DNA of 64,000 bases. Origin: Candidatus Poribacteria bacterium (lineage in GTDB: Bacteria; Poribacteria; WGA-4E; WGA-3G). The stretch lies in the NCBI GenBank assembly GCA_958295815.1, contig OY282374.1, forward strand, positions 1,880,856-1,944,855, written 5' to 3'. The position numbers and the translations under genes are program-made. Positions 26,121 through 34,588 of this stretch are shown in pieces; position 1 is the first letter of the stretch; each line of letters starts with the position of its first letter. Under the pieces are notes generated by a model. It made no database searches, was not told the DNA's origin, and saw only the letters and a list, made by a program, of their open reading frames with translations.

Positions 26121-26846
26121 CTATCTCCATTTTGATGACTCGATCGACTTGAACGTTGCGAACAGACACACACATGTGAAACTGACGTAGTAGACGACAT
26201 CTTTCAGAAGGATGACCCCACGCGCAAAATCGCTATAGTGTTCAGGTAATGACAAGTAGCTCAAGAATTTTCCGAGGGGACCACCACGGGCTGAAAGCGC
26301 GCCTATGATCCAGAGCGTTATCAGAATACCGAAACTCGTTAGTGCGGCCACAAGTTGATTTTTACACATTGATGACATTAGCAGACCCAGCGCGAGGAAG
26401 GAGGAACTAATCAAAATGATACCGAGGTAACCGCTTAGTAGCGGACCCATCTCCAGGTACCCGAAGCGTTGCGTCAGTAATGGAAATAGAAGTGTCAACG
26501 CAAGCATGATGGAGACAAGGACACAACTCGCGAGAAATTTGCCGAGGACCACCTGTCCATCTGTGATTGGGGAGGTAAGAAGGAGTTCAATCGTCCCTGA
26601 TTTCCGTTCCTCGGCGAACAGTTTCATCGTCAATACGGGTGTAAAGAAGAGCAGAATGACAGCCATATTGCCGAAGAGCGTCTGCATCACGTCCGTACCG
26701 GTGCCACCAATGTTACTTGTGCTGATTAACACTATAGAGAAAAGGAAGCCCGAAATCGCTGTGAACACGAAACAGACGAAATAGGCGATCGGTGAGACGA
26801 AATAGGTATAGAGTTCTTTTGTACAAACAGCAAAGATATTTCTCAT
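26121..26846 (-). CDS. ABC-2-type transporter permease (GldF-like)
   Basis: A 241-residue permease with six hydrophobic segments, starting KELYTYFVSPIAYFVCFVF. The motif LFAEERKSGTIELLLTSPIT (~80-99) is characteristic of ABC-2 permeases. Together with the GldG-like and DUF4340 genes it should make the membrane part of one exporter. The matching ATPase (GldA type) is not encoded in this window; it must lie elsewhere or be shared. Confidence 0.9.
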   Translation of the reverse strand: MRNIFAVCTKELYTYFVSPIAYFVCFVFTAISGFLFSIVLISTSNIGGTGTDVMQTLFGNMAVILLFFTPVLTMKLFAEERKSGTIELLLTSPITDGQVVLGKFLASCVLVSIMLALTLLFPLLTQRFGYLEMGPLLSGYLGIILISSSFLALGLLMSSMCKNQLVAALTSFGILITLWIIGALSARGGPLGKFLSYLSLPEHYSDFARGVILLKDVVYYVSFTCVCLFATFKSIESSKWR

Positions 26847-26881
26847 TTTTTTATTATCGGAGTCGCCTTTCCCGTTATTTC

Positions 26882-27625
26882 CTATGGATGTGCACCAAAT
26901 TGCTTCCGTACCTTTCCAACAAAAAACGGACCAAGCGATTCAATGTATTTGGTAGTTTGCTCTGTTTGACGCATATCCTGTATGAGCCGTGATAACGGAT
27001 ACAATTCGGGACCGACTAACCCGATAACGAATTCATTGTCGTTCGTATCTAACCCGAAGCATGCGAGTCGAATGTCGCTGGCATATCCACCGGCAGCGTA
27101 ACTACGTCCGAGCATGGCGTGTTCCCCCAAAATTCTGCCGCGTTCGCGATGTTCAAGGCGATAGAATTCCGATTTTCGGCGCAGCGGATACCAAATCGCC
27201 CACGGAAAATCAGGGTTGAGAACATTCTGGCGCGGTTTATTGATAAGCCACTCTTCTAAATTCGGCTCTCTACCGCTTGAATAAGTTCTGCCTATCATTG
27301 TCATTTCTGGACGATATGAGAGATCAGGTGTTTCTTGTGTTTTTAGGAGAAGGTCTCGCGATTCTGTGATCAACACCGCTGGATCCTCTGCGACAAGAAG
27401 CACGCCAATTCCTGTTAGATGGTTCAAATCGTCGTACAATACCGCATTCAAACGACCCTTTTCCAGCGTCTCAATAATCAATTTAGGGTCCGAGCAATTT
27501 TCAAAGACATGGAGTTGAAAAAACAGCCGTAGGTCGCTGAACTGTGATTCTCCATTGACCGGTGCCCCAGTTTCCCGGATATCTATCGCTTCCGGGCGCG
27601 AAAGTCTTTTTTGTTCAGTGTTCAT
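26882..27625 (-). CDS. Chlorite dismutase/HemQ-family heme protein
   Basis: A 247-residue protein of the Cld family. The C-terminal half carries the family pattern WAIWYPLRRKSEFYRL, RGRILGEHAMLGRSYA (the His is the expected heme-binding residue), IRLACFGLDTNDNEFVIGL and SLGPFFVGKV. In Gram-positives the family includes HemQ coproheme decarboxylase; in others it is chlorite dismutase or of unknown function. The Gram-positive-type heme route cannot be inferred here. It is translated between the ClpX-like gene and the ABC permease with gaps of 40 and 35 nt. Confidence 0.82.
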   Translation of the reverse strand: MNTEQKRLSRPEAIDIRETGAPVNGESQFSDLRLFFQLHVFENCSDPKLIIETLEKGRLNAVLYDDLNHLTGIGVLLVAEDPAVLITESRDLLLKTQETPDLSYRPEMTMIGRTYSSGREPNLEEWLINKPRQNVLNPDFPWAIWYPLRRKSEFYRLEHRERGRILGEHAMLGRSYAAGGYASDIRLACFGLDTNDNEFVIGLVGPELYPLSRLIQDMRQTEQTTKYIESLGPFFVGKVRKQFGAHP

Positions 27626-27665
27626 AACTTTTTAAGCTTGGGTGTTGTCCTACTCTTCTTGTCGT

Positions 27666-29231
27666 TCAACGTTTTGTGGTGTATGATTCGCGAATCCATT
27701 CTTCAAGGAGTTGATCGGGATTTTCCACAACTGCTTTCGGAAAGGTGAATGTAAATTGTCCGGTGTTCTGTTTGATGAGGTTCAGACCGTGCTGGTAGCT
27801 TTCAAGGAGGTTATCGCATAACTCCTGTATCGACTTTTCATCTGTGATCGCACGTTTACAGATGAGGGCTGTCGCTTCGTCATCGAACTGGATTTGCAAT
27901 TGGTGTTCGGCATAAAAGGCTGCTTCATACCGGCGAACCTGCTCGCGCATCACCGTATTTCGGTTGTGGTCAGGATCCTCAATTATGTGCTTGAGTTCAG
28001 CATCAGGGTCATCAACGACCTCGGCAGTAACTACGAATTCGCTAACACCTGTTGAAGGGAGTTCAAACTTATAGTCGCGCAAAACTTTTTCACAGACTGT
28101 CATTAAGGCGCGCGCCCCTGTTTTTTGTTCAATCGCTTTTTCAGCGATTCGGCGTAACCCACTGTCTGAAAACAGAACCGTAATGCCGTAGGCGTGAAAG
28201 GCATTTTCATATTGTCGGATAATAGAGCCTTCGGAGTGCTTCAAAATGTAGAAAAGATCGTCTACCTCCAGTTCCGTACAAACCACATGCACCGGAAGTC
28301 GTCCGATGAATTCAGGCTCAAAACCGAAATCAATGAAATCGCGTGGTGTGACGTCCTCAAAATAGCGTGCTGTATCATCAGTTTGACTGACGACTTCAGC
28401 GTTGAACCCAATTCTACTTTGGTGCAATCTTTCCTTGATAATCTTCTCCATACCAGTAAATGCACCACTGATAATAAAGAGAATATGGCGGGTATTGATA
28501 ACCTCTTTATCAACCTTACCGCTTTTCTGAAATTCCATTGCAGCACGCATCTGTGAAGCGACGTCGTTCCCTGCGCGCAGATCCACTTCGGTCTCTTCCA
28601 TCAATTTGAGGAGTCCGATCTGCACACCGCGTCCACTGACATCCCGACCCATAATATTGGGTGGGGTCGCGATTTTATCCGCTTCATCGAGATAGATGAT
28701 ACCGTAATGTGCCAATTCGAGGTTATCTTCGGCTTGTGCCACCAGTTCACGAATTAAGTCGTCTACATTCGCACCGACATAGCCAGTCTCACTGAACCGA
28801 GTCGCATCCGCTTTGACAAACGGCACGCCGATGAGTTTCGCAATATGTCGAATCAGATACGTCTTACCAACACCGGTTGGACCGAGCATAACAATGTTCT
28901 GTTTTGAATAATCGGTATCAGCGGCACTCGGGTTTTCGTGGCATTCTCGGACATGGTTGTAGTGGTCACAGACAGCGATAGCCAGTGCCTTCTTTGCTTC
29001 GTCCTGCTGAATGATGTACCGATCAAGATACTGCTTGATTTCTTTCGGTTTGAGGTCAAATTTCAAATCGAAAGTCTTTTTCGGTTCGGGTGCTTCGGCT
29101 TGTGTTTCTGGCGTCGCTTCACTCGCAGTTGCGTTAACCACGCGGACGTTGCCGCCATACTTCCGTTGGACGAAATCTTGGAACTCTTTTTCAATTTCTT
29201 CGGGTGTGGGTATTTTCTTGTTAGTATTCAT
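27666..29231 (-). CDS. ClpX-like AAA+ ATPase without the zinc-binding domain
   Basis: A 521-residue AAA+ unfoldase. Walker A GPTGVGKT (117-124), pore loop GYVG (150-153), Walker B IIYLDEADKI (178-187) and an IGF tripeptide (274-276, SRIGFNAEV), which in ClpX is the loop that docks on ClpP. It lacks the N-terminal Cys4 zinc domain of ClpX; its first ~55 residues are instead low-complexity and Glu/Thr-rich. The ClpX RKH pore loop is not found, an insert sits at that place (~219-248), and the C-terminus is extended by ~100 residues. It may be a ClpP partner with different substrates. Neighbours are MetE-like and HemQ-like genes; no clpP is seen. Confidence 0.8.
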   Translation of the reverse strand: MNTNKKIPTPEEIEKEFQDFVQRKYGGNVRVVNATASEATPETQAEAPEPKKTFDLKFDLKPKEIKQYLDRYIIQQDEAKKALAIAVCDHYNHVRECHENPSAADTDYSKQNIVMLGPTGVGKTYLIRHIAKLIGVPFVKADATRFSETGYVGANVDDLIRELVAQAEDNLELAHYGIIYLDEADKIATPPNIMGRDVSGRGVQIGLLKLMEETEVDLRAGNDVASQMRAAMEFQKSGKVDKEVINTRHILFIISGAFTGMEKIIKERLHQSRIGFNAEVVSQTDDTARYFEDVTPRDFIDFGFEPEFIGRLPVHVVCTELEVDDLFYILKHSEGSIIRQYENAFHAYGITVLFSDSGLRRIAEKAIEQKTGARALMTVCEKVLRDYKFELPSTGVSEFVVTAEVVDDPDAELKHIIEDPDHNRNTVMREQVRRYEAAFYAEHQLQIQFDDEATALICKRAITDEKSIQELCDNLLESYQHGLNLIKQNTGQFTFTFPKAVVENPDQLLEEWIRESYTTKR

Positions 29232-29249
29232 GGTTTTATGTAATTTTCA

Positions 29250-30284
29250 TCAGGATGTTGTTCCTGTCAATTCGTGACGAACGATCTCAGTCCCGGCTAC
29301 CATCGCTTTAAGTTTAGCAGCTGCTGCCCATCGCGCCGTTTGGCTAAAACCACAATCTGGTGTGATTGCGAGTTTTTCGGGACGTACATGTTTGAGTGCT
29401 TCACGGAGGAGTGCTGCGACGTCCTCTGGTGATTCTACGTAATAATTTTTCACATCAATCAACCCTGCGGCGAGTTCTTTATCGTTTGGAAATTCGCTCC
29501 ACAGTGCAATTTCTGCCATTTCTCGGTTGGCAAACTCAAGCGCAAGTTGATCGAATTCTGCCTCAAGGATATGTGGGAAGAGGGGTCGATATGAACGTTT
29601 ACCCACTGCTCTGCCGCGGTAGTTGCCGAAGCAGATGTGCAGTCCGATCTTAGCCGAGAGGTCTGCAACGGTATGGTTGAACAATTTCACAAATTCTTGT
29701 GGGCGATCAGGGTAAACAGCATAAGAAGGTTCATCGAGTTGGATGAATTCCGCACCTGCCGCAACGAGCTGCCGAAGTTCTGTATTGATAATCTCCGCGC
29801 AGGCGTAGGCGACTTCAAGACGTTCTTTATAGATGCCTCCTGTCTGAATCCGTCCAGAGAGTGTAAACGGACCAGGACATGTCACTTTGAGCGGTTTCGT
29901 CGTCTCGTTTTTCGCAAACTCAAATTCAGGAAGGATACCGAGTCCATCGGGTGCGGCGAGTGGGACAGAGGGCAGCCATTTACCGCGTTGATCGTGTCCG
30001 TCTGGTCCCAGTGTTCTCGGTGCTGGCATTTGTTCTAATCCGGTGAGCCGTTCATAGAAACCGAGCACGAAATCCTGCCGCCGCATCTCACCCTCTGTGA
30101 TGATGTCAACACCGGCGCGTTCCTGGTCAGCAATGGCGGTGCGAACTGCGTCGTCAAAGGTCTCGTTGATGTCAGTTTCGCCGAGTTCGCCGCGCCCGAT
30201 AGCTTCTAACGTCACGCACAACCAACTCGGTGGTGCATAACTTCCGATAGTACTGGTAGGTATTAAAATATCTGTCTCTTTCAT
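29250..30284 (-). CDS. MetE-like methyltransferase (cobalamin-independent methionine synthase C-terminal domain)
   Basis: A 344-residue protein corresponding to the C-terminal catalytic barrel of MetE. Seen are TSTIGSY at the N-terminus, DIITEGEMRRQDF, FIQLDEPSYAVYP (~190), the zinc ligand pair in LHICFGN (~218) and the last Cys in TPDCGFSQTARW (~313). Half the size of full MetE (which has an N-terminal twin domain), so it resembles archaeal or stand-alone MetE-type enzymes that transfer a methyl group to a thiol. The acceptor may be homocysteine, but this is not certain. It is 58 nt after the LarA-like gene and 18 nt before the ClpX-like gene. Confidence 0.85.
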   Translation of the reverse strand: MKETDILIPTSTIGSYAPPSWLCVTLEAIGRGELGETDINETFDDAVRTAIADQERAGVDIITEGEMRRQDFVLGFYERLTGLEQMPAPRTLGPDGHDQRGKWLPSVPLAAPDGLGILPEFEFAKNETTKPLKVTCPGPFTLSGRIQTGGIYKERLEVAYACAEIINTELRQLVAAGAEFIQLDEPSYAVYPDRPQEFVKLFNHTVADLSAKIGLHICFGNYRGRAVGKRSYRPLFPHILEAEFDQLALEFANREMAEIALWSEFPNDKELAAGLIDVKNYYVESPEDVAALLREALKHVRPEKLAITPDCGFSQTARWAAAAKLKAMVAGTEIVRHELTGTTS

Positions 30285-30342
30285 AAGCCTCTTATATTAT
30301 GTGATAACTTTACAGATCTGTATAATGTGCCTTGCTATTATG

Positions 30343-31893
30343 CTACCCTCCGACATTTGCATAGAAAAATGGGGGCATCGTCAAGGCAACAACATCATCT
30401 TCTCCTGAGATTTCACGTGCCATTGCAAGCGCATCGTCCAAGTTCTTCGCCCAGTCAACGCCCAATCGTTGCGCCACCCGCGGCTCCTTTGGACCGACGA
30501 GGATTACCTTCGCCAGATATTTCAGCGGATACGTTGCCCAATACCAGACGGTGAACGGGTGAAAACCGTGGTGTGCAAACTTGTTCCGATAGCAATCGAT
30601 CAAATAGGGATCCTTCGCATATTTCTCCTGAAACTTCTGTTGCATCTCAAATGGCTCTGTTGTGTCAGCAAGGACTTCGTCATAAAACTGCTTATAGGCG
30701 ACGTGATATTCGTCATGGAAAATTTCATAAGTTGGGTTCATGATGATAACAACGCCGTTCTTTTTGATGATCGGTTTGTTATAGAACCAATTGAAGACGT
30801 AGCCCAAGATGTCGCTGACCACTAACACCGGATTAATACGGGCATCAACTGCATAAGGACTCATATCGGGCAGTCCGAACACCAACGTACTGAACTGGCG
30901 TGGGATGTCTACCGTCAACTGTTCTTTCATGGATGCCAACGTTCTCGCGTGGACGGCATCGATGTCGCCAGCGTTAATCTGTATCGGTTCATAGTCCGTC
31001 CGTACGCTCTTGAGAATGTTATAGCGTAGTGATTCAGGCAAAAGCGATAAGGTCGCCGGTGTAAAAGTTTTCACAACCCTTTCTGCGATATTGCAGTCCC
31101 GGTTTGGTTTCCCGACGTAGCGAAGATGAAATGGGTAGATCGCACCGTTCATTGCCGCTTCGAGAACCAAGATGGGGGTCTCTTTCTGAATAAGACGGCT
31201 CATCCGCTCGATACAGGCGTGCATGTGTGAGCCTTCCGGCTGCATCACATGCGGACTCTCCGAAGTCATGTGTGGTGAGTGGTGTGGCGCAATAGAGTTA
31301 TACGTGCCGAGACCCACCGCTACGGATTTATGTCCACCATTGAGCGGGATCTGTATCATATCGACATAAATCACAAGATCGGCTTCGAGAGCTGCCTTAT
31401 CCGTTTCAACAGTTTCGTCTTTTTCAGTTTTTCCTACATAGGCAATCTGCTCGGCATCTTCCGCATCGAAATTTCGGAGTTGATCGGGGTAGAACTCGTC
31501 CATGATATCTTTACCAAGCATATAAGCGAGTTCATGTTCCTTCATCTTACGATGCAACGCAACAGCACACATCAGTTGGATATTCTTTTTCTCCACGCCG
31601 TACCCGTCCAGCATCTTCAAAAGCGTCTCAATCATAATCTGCCGCATATCGGGTTTTTTGGTGAGTGGGAAAGGTTGGCAGTTATCGTCAAAGAGAATGA
31701 GGACTTTTGAATTGCCATCCACGAGTTCATGCAGCGGCGGCATCTCAAGAGGATTTTCAAAGGCGCGCTGTGTGTGTTCGCTCAATGCATCGCGCTTAAT
31801 TCCCGGTAGTGGCGGTTTCGCGTAATAAACCTCCGAATTATCGGGCAATTTCGCGTTGATGAGTTGATTTCCGGAATAGGTAAAGTATTTCAT
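30343..31893 (-). CDS. LarA-like nickel-pincer racemase/epimerase family protein
   Basis: A 516-residue protein of the lactate racemase LarA/DUF2088 family. Its hallmarks are VLILFDDNCQPFP near the N-terminus and a paired-His segment (ALHRKMKEHELAYML, ~125-139) as in the LarA HRPMT motif, then GGHKSVAVGLGT (~198-209) where LarA binds the cofactor. LarA enzymes use a nickel pincer nucleotide to move a hydride on 2-hydroxy acids; substrate here unknown. No larB/C/E maturation genes are visible. It has a sigma70-like promoter and starts the long minus-strand run down to 21459. Confidence 0.8.
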   Translation of the reverse strand: MKYFTYSGNQLINAKLPDNSEVYYAKPPLPGIKRDALSEHTQRAFENPLEMPPLHELVDGNSKVLILFDDNCQPFPLTKKPDMRQIMIETLLKMLDGYGVEKKNIQLMCAVALHRKMKEHELAYMLGKDIMDEFYPDQLRNFDAEDAEQIAYVGKTEKDETVETDKAALEADLVIYVDMIQIPLNGGHKSVAVGLGTYNSIAPHHSPHMTSESPHVMQPEGSHMHACIERMSRLIQKETPILVLEAAMNGAIYPFHLRYVGKPNRDCNIAERVVKTFTPATLSLLPESLRYNILKSVRTDYEPIQINAGDIDAVHARTLASMKEQLTVDIPRQFSTLVFGLPDMSPYAVDARINPVLVVSDILGYVFNWFYNKPIIKKNGVVIIMNPTYEIFHDEYHVAYKQFYDEVLADTTEPFEMQQKFQEKYAKDPYLIDCYRNKFAHHGFHPFTVWYWATYPLKYLAKVILVGPKEPRVAQRLGVDWAKNLDDALAMAREISGEDDVVALTMPPFFYANVGG

Positions 31894-31959
31894 TAAACGG
31901 GTTGACTCATTTCGTGTGACGGTTCAATTGATGTCCGTACAGATTTCCAATTCTAACCT

Positions 31960-31989
31960 ATTTTAGCATAGTTTATAGTGGTGTTGCAA
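31960..31989 (-). promoter_or_regulatory. Sigma70-like promoter of the larA-like gene and following run
   Basis: On the minus strand TTGCAA (31984-31989), 18-nt spacer, TAAAAT (31960-31965). The string CTATGCTAAAAT is identical to that in the promoter at 4249-4277, including the extended TGn. Confidence 0.5.
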
Positions 31990-32042
31990 ACCTTTTTGTG
32001 GAATTGCGACATAGGGCAGACTTGAAAGAAAGGGTTTCCGAA

Positions 32043-34013
32043 TCAACCCGGTAATAAACGATATCCAATACCTGTAAAAAGCCCAACGACAATCCATATT
32101 CCACCGATGAAGCACTCACCCAACACAACACCTAAAACAAGCGGACGGAGTTTCCGGTATTGGGCAACACCACCGAACTTCAGAACCGTGTATTTGAGGA
32201 GCCATCCTATGAAAAATGAACCCCAAAAGCAGAAAGTAGCATAACTCGTCATCAGTAAGGCACCGATTGGGTGCAGCTTCCACCAGAGGTAGTGGTGCCG
32301 CATCCAGAGCATCCCGAACATCGTGAGACCACCAAAGATGAACGAACCGATCCGCTCTAACTCAATGCCACTTGGATTTTGGAGGATACTGGTAAGTCGG
32401 TTAAATGGAACCGTCGTGGAGATCATATAGGTCCAGTGTTGTAGGTTTACGGCGCCGTGCGTGTAGGCGAGGTCTAAAGAGGAGTAGTAAGAGACACCCA
32501 TCGCCAAGACGATAGCGATACCCATGACGAGTAGAAACGGACGTTGTCTGAGTCGTAGCGGTTCCGCGAGTTTGAAGTTGTTCATCACCCCCGGCATCAG
32601 AATCTCACGCATATCGAACATCAATACCCGTTCGTAGGATACCAAAGTCCAACTCGGCGCGTTCACACGCGCACTCCCGAATAACGTAATCAAGAATTCA
32701 CCCGGTAAAAAGGAGTAAATAATAAACAGCAGTCCCCCGTTGGCAACCATCCATGTTCCTACTGTTGTGATGGCGAGGAAGATACCGAGCATCACGAGTG
32801 CCACCCAGACACTCATCCCCGCGAGGCGACATATCAGTGTAAGCAGTAGTATTCCAACGATTAAACCTCCTGCTGCCCATACGTAGGGCAACGGTTCATT
32901 GCTATCGTCGCCTGCATGTTTCCCAAAAATAGTAGCGAATGCACGACCGAAATGCCGTTTGCCGATAAAGAGGATAAATCCAATAAAGACTAACAGCGCG
33001 CCCATCTGTTGGTTCTGGTGGAAGTTCCACTGGTTCACCTTTGAGCCGGTGGCATAGATAAACACCGTTTCCATTTTTCCGAGCAGAAAGAAAAACCAGA
33101 AACTGAACGAAATTTCGAGAGTGAGGAGATAGACAATTGCGATAATCGAAGGGTAGATAAAAAAATGTACATTGGGCCACCACGCTAAGGCGGATAGCGG
33201 TTTCTCGGTGAAGTATGCAGCGATCGAAAAATCGAGAGGAGGTCTCGGTATAGATGGGATGTAGAGATGCAATCCCCTCAAGCCATGTAATATAACGGGT
33301 ATCGCAAAGCCACACCACATCAGTCGAGATTTGAAAAACCGGTTCAGGAGGTTACTGCCGGATGGCGGCTGAAACATCTCCATCGGCAATTGAACAATCG
33401 GGAACGTAAATCGTTCGTGTTCTACCCACTGTTTTCGGAGTAGGACTGTCCAGCAGATCGTGACGAAGTAGAAGATTAGGACAAACGCGCTCCATCCGAC
33501 AATTGGTTTCAACCAAGCTTGCCACGGGATCGCATCGCCATCAGGTAATTGTTCATAGAAATAGAAAACCGCTTTCGGATCTTTCACGACCATCCAGTCT
33601 GGAAGATGCTGATGAAAAAGCGTAACCCACTCGTTTTCTGGGGTTGCGAAGTAGAACGGACTTACAGAGAGTGGAACGAGGTATCGCATCAGACCTGAAG
33701 ACGGAATGCCGGATGCAACCACCATCATTCCCCAGATGACGAGAAGTTCGCCGCCTTGCAATTCTACGCCGGGCTTCAGTCTTCTGAGAAGGACATTGAT
33801 GCTAAGGATGAAGACTAGCATGACGAAGACAACGGCGATCGGCAGATGGTTTCCGGCGAGATAGGTGCCACCGACATGGAAGTCGTTATATGGTGTGGCA
33901 AGGCATTGGCAGATCACTGCTACTATGCCAATAAACACACTCCGCGCTGTGATACCGGTATGCATAGGACGGATGGTTTGTGGAAAGTTCTGCGAGGTGG
34001 CAGGAGATGTCAT
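32043..34013 (-). CDS. Large polytopic membrane protein, DUF6785/DUF6784-like (copy 1)
   Basis: A 656-residue protein with roughly 12-14 hydrophobic segments and no recognisable soluble domain. The first ~350 residues and the C-terminal 300 are alike in layout to the protein at 41022: each has a WVTLFHQHLP/WSNLFHLHVP stretch, an aromatic LEISFSFWFFF/LDLSFSCWAFW segment, and a C-terminal KYTVLKFGG/KWLVLKYGG followed by a GxxxxG-rich end. The family name is from memory of similar Poribacteria/Planctomycete proteins and should be checked. Transport or export is a guess. Its gene follows the brnA antitoxin by 73 nt. Confidence 0.6.
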   Translation of the reverse strand: MTSPATSQNFPQTIRPMHTGITARSVFIGIVAVICQCLATPYNDFHVGGTYLAGNHLPIAVVFVMLVFILSINVLLRRLKPGVELQGGELLVIWGMMVVASGIPSSGLMRYLVPLSVSPFYFATPENEWVTLFHQHLPDWMVVKDPKAVFYFYEQLPDGDAIPWQAWLKPIVGWSAFVLIFYFVTICWTVLLRKQWVEHERFTFPIVQLPMEMFQPPSGSNLLNRFFKSRLMWCGFAIPVILHGLRGLHLYIPSIPRPPLDFSIAAYFTEKPLSALAWWPNVHFFIYPSIIAIVYLLTLEISFSFWFFFLLGKMETVFIYATGSKVNQWNFHQNQQMGALLVFIGFILFIGKRHFGRAFATIFGKHAGDDSNEPLPYVWAAGGLIVGILLLTLICRLAGMSVWVALVMLGIFLAITTVGTWMVANGGLLFIIYSFLPGEFLITLFGSARVNAPSWTLVSYERVLMFDMREILMPGVMNNFKLAEPLRLRQRPFLLVMGIAIVLAMGVSYYSSLDLAYTHGAVNLQHWTYMISTTVPFNRLTSILQNPSGIELERIGSFIFGGLTMFGMLWMRHHYLWWKLHPIGALLMTSYATFCFWGSFFIGWLLKYTVLKFGGVAQYRKLRPLVLGVVLGECFIGGIWIVVGLFTGIGYRLLPG

Positions 34014-34086
34014 AGGAGGCGCATATCAGTCAGTTGTTTAATTGGGAAGTCTGTAAGAAGTTGGCTTCTGTAACTCACATTGGATC

Positions 34087-34326
34087 TTAGTCATCAGAAC
34101 CAATATCGGAACTGATTTCGCTACTTTCTTTAGTAATCCGAATGAGAAATCGTAGTGCCTCGTTTACAGATACGGCGTCAGGAAATACTTCAGCAACATC
34201 AGGTTCTAATTGGATAACATACTTGCCAAATTGCTTCCGTTCGGATCCCATTTTTCTGACTTGCAAACTTTTCAAATCATACTCTGATCGAAGTTCATCT
34301 TGAGTTGTTGTTTTATCCTTTTTCAT
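34087..34326 (-). CDS. BrnA-like antitoxin
   Basis: A 79-residue protein with a central segment KYVIQLEPDVAEVFPDAVSV and NEALRFLIRI that matches the ribbon-helix-helix region of BrnA-type antitoxins. The ends are Lys/Asp-rich. The ATG at 34326 overlaps the stop of the toxin gene (ATGA), the normal toxin-first order. As the toxin is interrupted, this antitoxin may be an orphan with only a regulatory role. Confidence 0.68.
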   Translation of the reverse strand: MKKDKTTTQDELRSEYDLKSLQVRKMGSERKQFGKYVIQLEPDVAEVFPDAVSVNEALRFLIRITKESSEISSDIGSDD

Positions 34327-34583
34327 AAGTCTCTCTCCTTGGGTGTTGCTTTTCTGGCACTGATTATACGAATTACATTGCCGCGTTCGGTATATGATAC
34401 AATTAATAAACGGTTTTGTGCTGATTGTCCAACAATAATATATCTATGTTCATCATAAGAGTGATCTGGATCATAAAAATCAATGTAGAGGGTGTCATCA
34501 AAAACAGTTTACGCTTCATCAAATGACACTCCATGTTTTGACAGGTTAGAAGATGCTTTGTTATTGTCCCACTCGAACTTCAT
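34323..34583 (-). pseudogene. BrnT-like toxin interrupted by an in-frame stop
   Basis: The minus strand from the ATG at 34583 encodes KFEWDNNKASSNLSKHGVSF, then at codon 25 a TAA (34511-34509), then TVFDDTLYIDFYDPDHS, YIIVGQSAQNRLLIVSYTER and RIISARKATPKERDL. This is the full BrnT pattern (EWDxxK, HGVSF, RGN.IRIISAR.A). Only one base differs from an intact gene: a change in codon 25, normally Ala in the EEAxTVF motif. The original frame resumes and ends in the ATGA overlap with brnA. A sequencing error is the alternative. Confidence 0.8.
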
Positions 34584-34588
34584 TAAAG

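Noticed and set aside
34509..34511. Recoding of the TAA in brnT as a sense codon
   Set aside because: No selenocysteine-type or other recoding signal is expected for TAA, and other genes in the window end on TAA normally.
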